Source: Cardiocondyla obscurior
Taxonomy: Eukaryota > Arthropoda > Insecta > Hymenoptera > Formicidae
Direction: 5' to 3'
DNA: 64,000 nt
Assembly (NCBI RefSeq): GCF_019399895.1
Contig: NW_027228802.1
Location: forward strand, 103,091 to 167,090
In this document: piece after piece, positions 55,556 through 64,000 of the stretch
Position numbering within the stretch: position 1 is the first letter of the stretch
Layout of the letters: each line of letters starts with the position of its first letter
Notes under the pieces: generated by a model
Told to the model about the DNA's origin: nothing
Database searches by the model: none
What the model saw: the letters and a program-made list of their open reading frames with translations, nothing else
Translations under genes and position numbers: made by a program

Positions 55556-58500
55556 TTTCATCAGAAGCCGAGATATGGCCAAAAACGAAAAAATATTTTG
55601 AAATTTACAACGTAGCATTGTGCGGCATTAAAATAGATGAACTGGGCCTATTTGGAGCCTTTATTTTCATCAGAAGCCGAGATATGGCCAAAAAAAGAAA
55701 AATATTTTGAAATTTTACAACGTAGCATTGTGCGCGGTAAATTAAAAGATGCATTACGGCCTATTCCGAGCTTTATTTTCATCAGCAGCCGAGATATGGC
55801 CAAAAACAACAAAATATTTTTGAAATTTAACAACATAGCATTGTGCGGCATTCAAAATAGAAGATTTATTTGGGCCTATTCGGAGCTTTTATTTCATCAG
55901 AAGCCGAGATATGGCCAAAAACGAAAAAAATATTTTGAAATTTTACAACGTAGCATTGTGCGGCATTAAAAATAGATAAATTGGCCTATTTGGAGCCTTT
56001 ATTTTCATCAGAAGCCGAGATATGGCCAAAAACGAAAAAAATATTTTTGAAATTTTACAACGTAGCATTGTGCGGCATTCAAAATAAATGAATCGGGCCT
56101 ATTTGAGCCTTTTATTTTCATCAGAAGCCGAGATATGGCCAAAAAACGAAAAAAATATTTTTGAAATTTTACAACGTAGCATTGTGCGGCATTAAAAATA
56201 GATAAATTGGGCCTATTTGAGCCTTTATTTTCATCAGAAGCCGAGATATGGCCAAAAACGAAAATATTTTGAAATTTTACAACGTAGCATTGTGGCATTC
56301 AAAATAGATGAATTCGGCCTATTTGAGCCTTTTATTTTCATCAGAAGCCGAGATATGGCCAAAAAAAAAAAATATTTTTGAAATTTTACAACGTAGCATT
56401 GTGCGGCATTAAAAAAGATGCATACGGGCCTATTCCGAGCTTTCTTTTCACCAGCAGCCGAGATATGGCCAAAAAACAAAAATATTTTGAAATTTTACAA
56501 CATAGCATTGTGCGGCATTCAAAATAGATGCATTTGGGCCTATTCGAGTCTTTTATTTTCATCAGAAGCCGAGATATGGCCAAAAACGAAAAAATATTTT
56601 TGAAATTTTACAACGTAGCATTGTGCGGCATTCAAAATAGATAAATTTGGGCCTATTTGAGCTTTTATTTTCATCAGAAGCCGAGATATGGCCAAAAACG
56701 AAAAATATTTTTGAAATTTTACAACGTAGCATTGTGCGGCATTAAAATAGACATTCGGGCCTATTCGAGTCTTTTATTTTCATCAGAAGCCGAGATATGG
56801 CCAAAAAACAAAAAATATTTTGAAATTTAACAACATAGCATTGTGCGGCATTCAAAATAGATGAATTCGGGCATATTTAAAACCTTTATTTTCATCAGAA
56901 GCCGAGATATGGCCAAAAACGAAACAAAAATATTTTTGAAATTTTACAACGTAGCATTGTGCGGCATTAAAAATAAATGCATTTGGGCCTATTCGGAGCT
57001 TTTTATTTTCATCAGAAGCCGAGATATGGCAATAAACGGAAAATATTTTGAAATTTTACAACGTAGCATTGTGCAACATACAAAATAGATGTATTCGGGC
57101 CTATTCGAGCCTTTATTTTATCAGAAGCCGAGATATGGCCAAAAACGAAAAATATTTTGAAATTTTACAACGTAGCATTGTGCGCAACTAAAAATAAATG
57201 CATACGAGTCTGATTTGAGTCTTTTATTTTCACCAGCAATCGAGATATGGCAAAAACAAAAAAATATTTTAAAATTTTACAACATAGCATTGTGCGGCAT
57301 TCAAAATAGATGCATTTGGGCTTATTTGAAGCCATTTATTTTCATCAGAAGCCGAGATATGGCCAAAACGAAAAAAATATTTTGAAATTTTACAACGTAG
57401 CATTGTGCGGCATTCAAAATAAATGAAATCAGGTCTGTTTGGAGCCTTTTATTTTCATCAGAAGCCGAAATATGGCCAAAAACGAAAAAATATTTTTGAA
57501 ATTTTACAACGTAGCATTGTGCGGCAATTAAAAGATGCATACGGGCCTATTTTTTATTTTCACCAGCAGCCGAGATATGGCCAAAAACAAAAAAATATTT
57601 TTGAAATTTAACAACATAGCATTGTGCGGCATTCAAAATAGATGCATTTAGGCCTATTCGGAGCTTTTTAATTTCATCAGAAGCCGAGATATGCCAAAAA
57701 CGAAAAAATATTTTTGAAATTTTACAACGCATTGTAGCATTCAAAATAAATGAATTCAGGTCTATTTTGAGTTCTTTTTCATCAGAAGCCGAGATATGGC
57801 CAAAAACGAAAATATTTTTGAAATTTTACAACGTAGCATTGTGCGGCATTAAAATAGATGCATTGGGCCTATTTGAGTCATTTATTTTCATCAGAAGCCG
57901 AGATATGGCCAAAAACGAAAAAAAATATTTTGAAATTTTACAACGTAGCATTGTGCGGCATTCAAAATAGATGAATCGGGCCTATTTGAGTTTTATTTTC
58001 ATCAGAAGCCGAGATATGGCCAAAAACGAAAAAATATTTTTGAAATTTTACAACGTAGCATTGTGCGGCAATTAAAAAGATGCATTGGCCTATTCGAGCT
58101 TTTATTTTCATCAGCAGCCGAGATATGGCCAAAAACAAAAAATATTTTTGAAATTTAACAACATAGCATTGTGTGGCATTAAAATAGATGCATTTCCTAT
58201 TCGGAGTCTTTTATTTTCATCAGAAGCCGAGATATGGCCAAAAAACGAAAAAAAATATTTTTGAAATTTTACAACGTAGCATTGTGCGGCATTCAAAATA
58301 GATGCATTGGGCCTATTCGAGTCTTTTATTTTCATCAGAAGCCGAGATATGGCCAAAAACGAAAATATTTTGAAATTTACAACGTAGCATTGTGCGGCAT
58401 TAAAATAGATGCATTCGGGCCTATTCGAGCCTTTATTTTCATCAGAAGCCGAGATATGGCCAAAAACAAAAAAAATATTTTTGAAATTTTACAACATAGC

Positions 58501-61500
58501 ATTGTGCGGCATTCAAAATAGATGAATTCGGGCCTATTTGAACCTTTTATTTTCATCAGAAGCCGAGATATGGCCAAAAAACGAAAAAAAATTTTTGAAA
58601 TTTTACAACGTAGCATTGTGCATTAAAATAGATGCATTTGGGCCTATTTGAGCCTTTATTTTCATCAGAAGCCGAGATATGGCCAAAAACGAAAAAAATA
58701 TTTTGAAATTTTACAACGTAGCATTGTGCGGCATTCAAAATAGATAAATTTGGGCCTATTCGAGTCTTTTATTTTCATCAGAAGCCGATATGGCCAAAAA
58801 CGAAAAAAATATTTTTGAAATTTTACAACGTAGCATTGTGCGGCATTAAAATAGATGCATCGGGCCTATTCGAGTCTTTTATTTTCATCAGAAGCCGAGA
58901 TATGGCCAAAAACAAAAAAAATATTTTTGAAATTTAACAACATAGCATTGTACGGCATTCAAAATAGATGAATCGGGCATATTTAAACCTTTATTTTCAT
59001 CAGAAGCCGAGATATGGCCAAAAACGAAACAAAATATTTTTGAAATTTTACAACGTAGCATTGTGCGGCATTAAAAATAAATGCATTTGGGCCTATTCGG
59101 AGCTTTTTATTTTCATCAGAAGCCGAGATATGGCAAATAAACGGAAAAAAATATTTTTGAAATTTTACAACGTAGCATTGTGCAACATACAAAATAGATG
59201 TATTCGGGCCTATTCGAGCCTTTATTTTTATCAGAAGCCGAGATATGGCCAAAAACGAAAAAAATATTTTTGAAATTTTACAACGTAGCATTGTGCGCAA
59301 CTAAAAATAAATGCATACGAGTCTGATTTGAGTCTTTTATTTTCACCAGCAATCGAGATATGGCAAAAACAAAAAAAATATTTTTGAAATTTTACAACAT
59401 AGCATTGTGCGGCATTCAAAATAGATGCATTTCTTATTTGGATTATTTTTTCATCAGAAGCCGAGATATGGCCAAAAACGAAAAATATTTTTGAAATTTT
59501 ACAACGTAGCATTGTGCGGCATTCAAAATAAATGAAACAGGTCTGTTTGAGCCTTTATTTTCATCAGAAGCCGAGATATGGCCAAAAACGAAAAAAATAT
59601 TTTTGAAATTTTACAACGTAGCATTGTGCGGCATTAAAATAGATGCATTCGGGCCTATTCGGAGTCTTTTATTTTCATCAGAAGCCGAGATATGGCAAAA
59701 AAAAAAAAATTTTTTGAAATTTTAACAACGTAGCATTGTGCGGCATTCAAAATAGATGAATCGGGCATATTTAAAACCTTTTATTTTCATCAGAAGCCGA
59801 GATATGGCCAAAAAAAAAAAAATATTTTTGAAATTTTACAACGTAGCATTGTGCGGCATTAAAAATAAATGCATTTGGGCCTATTCGGAGCTTTTTATTT
59901 TCATCAGAAGCCGAGATATGGCAAAAAACGGAAAAAATATTTTGAAATTTACAACATAGCATTGTGCGGCATTCAAAATAGATGCATTTGGGCTTATTTG
60001 AAGCCATTTATTTTCATCAGAAGCCGAGATATGGCCAAAAACGAAAAAATATTTTTGAAATTTTACAACGTAGCATTGTGCGGCATTCAAAATAAATGAA
60101 ATCAGGTCTATTTGAGCCTTATTTTCATCAGAAGCCGAGATATGGCAAAAATCGAAAAAAATATTTTTGAAATTTTACAACGTAGCATTGTGCGGCATTA
60201 AAAATAGATGAATTCGGGCCTATTCGGAGTCTTTTATTTTCATCAGAAGCCGAGATATGGCCAAAAAACGAAAAAAAATATTTTTGAAATTTTACAACAT
60301 AGCATTGTACGGCATTCAAAATAGATGAATTCGGGCATATTTAAACCTTATTTTCATCAGAAGCCGAGATATGGCAAAAACGAAACAAAATTTTTGAAAT
60401 TTTACAACGTAGCATTGTGCGGCATTAAAAAGAACATTTGGGCCTATCTGAGCTTTATTTTCATCAGAAGCCGAGATATGGCCAAAAAAAAAAAAATATT
60501 GTTGAAATTTACAACGTAGCATTGTGCGGCATTCAAAATAGATAATTTGGGCCTATTCGAGTCTTTATTTTCATCAGAAGCCGAGATATGCCAAAAACGA
60601 AAAATATTTTGAAATTTTACAACGTAGCATTGTGCGGCATTAAAAATAGATGCATCTGGGCCTATTCGAGTCTTTTATTTTCATCAGAAGCCGAGATATG
60701 GCCAAAAACAAAAAAATATTTTTGAAATTTAACAACATAGCATTGTACGGCATTCAAAATAGATGAATTCGGGATTTAAAACCTTTATTTTCATCAGAAG
60801 CCGAGATATGGCCAAAAACGAAACAAAATATTTTGAAATTTTACAACGTAGCATTGTGCGGCATTAAAAATAAACGCATTTGGGCCTATTCGGAGCTTTT
60901 TATTTTCATCAGAAGCCGAGATATGGCAAATAAACGAAAAAAAATATTTTTGAAATTTTACAACGTAGCATTGTGCAACATACAAAATAGATGTATTCGG
61001 GCCTATTCGGAGCCTTTTATTTTTATCAGAAGCCGAGATATGGCCAAAAAACGAAAAAATATTTTTGAAATTTTACAACGTAGCATTGTGGCAATTAAAA
61101 ATAAATGATACGAGTCTGATTTGAGTCTTTTATTTTCACCAATCGAAATATGGCAAAAACAAAAAATATTTTTGTTTACAACATAGCATTGTGCGGCATT
61201 CAAAATAGATGAATTCAGGTCTGTTTGGAGCCTTTTATTTTCATCAGAAGCCGAGATATGGCCAAAAAACGAAAAAAAATATTTTTGAAATTTTACAACG
61301 TAGCATTGTGCGGCATTCAAAATAGATGAATTCAGGTCTGTTTGGAGCCATTTATTTTCATCAGAAGCCGAAATATGGCCAAAAAACGAAAAAAAATATT
61401 TTTGAAATTTTACAACGTAGCATTGTGCGGCATTAAAAATAGATGCATTCGGGCCTATTCGAGTCTTTATTTTCATCAGAAGCCGAGATATGGCCAAAAA

Positions 61501-64000
61501 CAAAAAAAAATATTTTTGAAATTTAACAACATAGCATTGTACGGCATTCAAAATAGATGAATTCGGGCATATTTAAACCTTTTATTTTCATCAGAAGAGA
61601 TATGCCAAAAACGAAACAAAATATTTTTGAAATTTTACAACGTAGCATTGTGCGGCATTAAAAATAAATGCATTTGGGCCTATTCGGAGCTTTTTATTTT
61701 CATCAGAAGCCGAGATATGGCAAATAAACGGAAAAAAATATTTTTGAAATTTTACAACGTAGCATTGTGCAACATACAAAATAGATGTATTCGGGCCTAT
61801 TCGGAGCCTTTTATTTTTATCAGAAGCCGAGATATGGCCAAAAAACGAAAAAATATTTTTGAAATTTTACAACGTAGCATTGTGCGCAACTAAAAATAAA
61901 TGCATACGAGTCTGATTTGAGTCTTCTATTTTCACCAGCAATCGAGATATGGCAAAAAAACAAAAAAAAATATTTTTAAAATTTTACAACATAGCATTGT
62001 GCGGCATTCAAAATAGATGCATTTGGGCTTATTTGAGTATTTATTTTCATCAGAAGCCGAGATATGGCCAAAAACGAAAAATATTTTTGAAATTTTACAA
62101 CGTAGCATTGTGCGGCATTCAAAATAAATGAAATCAGGTCTGTTTGGAGCCTTTTATTTTCATCAGAAGCCGAGATATGGCCAAAAACGAAAAAAATATT
62201 TTTGAAATTTTACAACGTAGCATTGTGCGGCATTAAAATAGATGCATTCGGGCCTATTCGGAGTTTTATTTTCATCAGAAGCCGAGATATGGCCAAAAAC
62301 AAAAAATATTTTGAAATTTAACAACATAGCATTGTGCATTCAAAATAGATGAATTCGGGCCTATTTGAAGTTTTTATTTTCATCAGAAGCCGAGATATGG
62401 CCAAAAAACGAAAAAAAATATTTTTGAAATTTTACAACGTAGCATTGTGCATCATTCAAAATAAATGCATTTGGGCCTATTCGGAGCTTTTTATTTTCAT
62501 CAGAAGCCGAGATATGGCAAAAAACGGAAAAATATTTTTGAAATTTTACAACGTAGCATTGTGCGGCATTCAAAATAGATGCATTTGCTTATTTGAGCCA
62601 TTTATTTTCATCAGAAGCCGAGATATGGCCAAAAACGAAAAAATATTTTTGAAATTTTACAACGTAGCATTGTGGCATTCAAAATAAATGAAATCGGTCT
62701 ATTTGAGCCTTTTATTTTCATCAGAAGCCGAGATATGGCCAAAAATCGAAAATATTTTTGAAATTTTACAACGTAGCATTGTGCGGCATTAAAAATAGAT
62801 GCATTCGGGCCTATTCGGAGTCTTTTATTTTCATCAGAAGCCGAGATATGGCCAAAAACAAAAAAATATTTTTGAAATTTTAACATAGCATTGTGCGGCA
62901 TTCAAAATAGATGAATTCGGGCATATTTCGAGCCTTTTATTTTCATCAGAAGCCGAGATATGGCCAAAAACGAAAAAAAAATTTTTTGAAATTTTACAAC
63001 GTAGCATTGTGCGGCATTAAAATAAACATTTGCCTATTCGGAGCTTTATTTTCATCAGAAGCCGAGATATGGCCAAAACGAAAAAATATTTTTGAAATTT
63101 TACAACGTAGCATTGTGCGGCATTCAAAATAGATGCATTTGGGCCTATTCGAGTCTTTTATTTTCATCAGAAGCCGAGATATGGCAAAAAACGAAAAAAA
63201 TATTTTTGAAATTTTACAACGTAGCATTGTGCGGCATTCAAAATAAATGAATCAGGTCTGTTTCGAGCCTTTATTTTCATCAGAAGCCGAGATATGGCCA
63301 AAAACGAAAAAATATTTTTGAAATTTTACAACGTAGCATTGTGCGGCATTCAAAATAAATGAAATCAGGTCTGTTTGGAGCCTTTTATTTTCATCAGAAG
63401 CCGAGATATGGCCAAAAACGAAAAAAATATTTTTGAAATTTTACAACGTAGCATTGTGCGGCATTAAAAATAGATGCATTCGGGCCTATTCGGAGCCTTT
63501 ATTTTCATCAGAAGCCGAGATATGGCCAAAAACAAAAAATATTTTTGAAATTTTACAACATAGCATTGTGCGGCATTCAAAATAGATGAATTCAAGGCTA
63601 TTTGAGCCTTTTATTTTCATCAGAATGAGATATGGCCAAAAAACGAAAAAAAAATTTTTGAAATTTTACAACGTAGCATTGTGCGGCATTAAAAATAGAT
63701 GCATTTGGGCCTATTCGGAGCTTTTTATTTTCATCAGAATGAGATATGGCCAAAAACGAAAAAATATTTTTAAATTTTACAACGTAGCATTGTGCGGCAT
63801 TCAAAATAGATGAATTTGGGTCTATTGGAGCCTTTTATTTTCATCAGAAGCCGAGATATGGCCAAAAACGAAAAAATATTTTTGAAATTTTACAACGTAG
63901 CATTGTGCGGCATTAAAAATAGATGCATCGGGCCTATTCGAGTCTTTATTTTCATCAGAAGCCGAGATATGGCCAAAAACAAAAAATATTTTTGAAATTT
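55556..64000. repeat. Tandem satellite array, right block after the N run
   Basis: The same family, but the variant mix shifts: GTGCGGCATT(C)AAAATAG with GATGAATTCGGGC or GATGCATTCGGGC dominates, and GAAACAAAATATT and GGCAAATAAACGG forms appear only here. Monomers are often 105-113 bp through homopolymer losses. No gene is supported. Confidence 0.95.
56860..62040. repeat. Higher-order repeat, four copies near the right end
   Basis: An ordered run of about five monomers (GCATATTTAAA, GAAACAAAA, GGCAAATAAACGG, GTGCAACATACAAAATAG, then CATACGAGTCTGATTTGAG with CAGCAATCGAG) appears at about 56860-57350, 58965-59450, 60770-61170 and 61555-62040. A partial copy lies near 59760-60100. Spacing of 2.1, 1.8 and 0.8 kb is irregular, as expected from unequal exchange. 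Confidence 0.75.

Noticed and set aside
29215..64000. Dozens of 60-260 codon open frames in the right array
   Set aside because: All are translations of the same satellite monomer in several frames, with no start context, domain or codon bias suggesting a gene.

Overview
The window is animal, most likely arthropod, heterochromatin. A very large AT-rich tandem satellite fills about 1-13603 and 29215-64000. It is interrupted by one nearly complete Ty3/gypsy-class LTR retroelement with an envelope (13604-29214, coded on the minus strand). The arthropod guess rests on the gypsy-type pol and on a glycoprotein resembling those of arthropod chuvirus-like viruses. No host single-copy gene is visible, so the species cannot be named.

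Satellite: the full-length monomer is about 117 bp, and many copies are shortened to 107-115 bp by one-base losses in homopolymer runs. 117 is 39 codons, so long but meaningless open frames run through the array on both strands. Rare monomer variants recur in fixed order, which shows higher-order duplications of about 0.4-2.1 kb. A short run of N lies at 55545-55555.

Retroelement: it is flanked by a 4-bp target duplication (CAAG) and inserted in phase with a monomer. The LTRs are very long (2707 and 2704 bp), differ at about 13 sites by eye, and each carries the same 276-codon open frame. Read 5' to 3' on the minus strand the order is: 5' LTR (26511-29214), tRNA-Pro primer site, gag with six CCHC knuckles, a protease frame, RT/RNase H/integrase, a glycoprotein in two overlapping frames (one frameshift break), a Tudor-domain protein, a noncoding stretch, polypurine tract, and 3' LTR (13604-16310).

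The most interesting parts are the two accessory genes. The LTR frame has no ATG in the DNA. A strong donor (GTAAGT) and a TTTTAG acceptor inside the same LTR would, if used, join A to TG and create its ATG in good context. The putative leader exon contains no ATG at all. Matching acceptors lie just before the env and Tudor frames, which suggests a multiply spliced, complex-retrovirus-like expression plan. The Tudor-domain gene is a full extended Tudor module, in a GC-rich island, placed after env. A retroelement carrying a domain typical of the piRNA machinery is a candidate counter-defence or host-mimic system, although its methylarginine cage looks degenerate.
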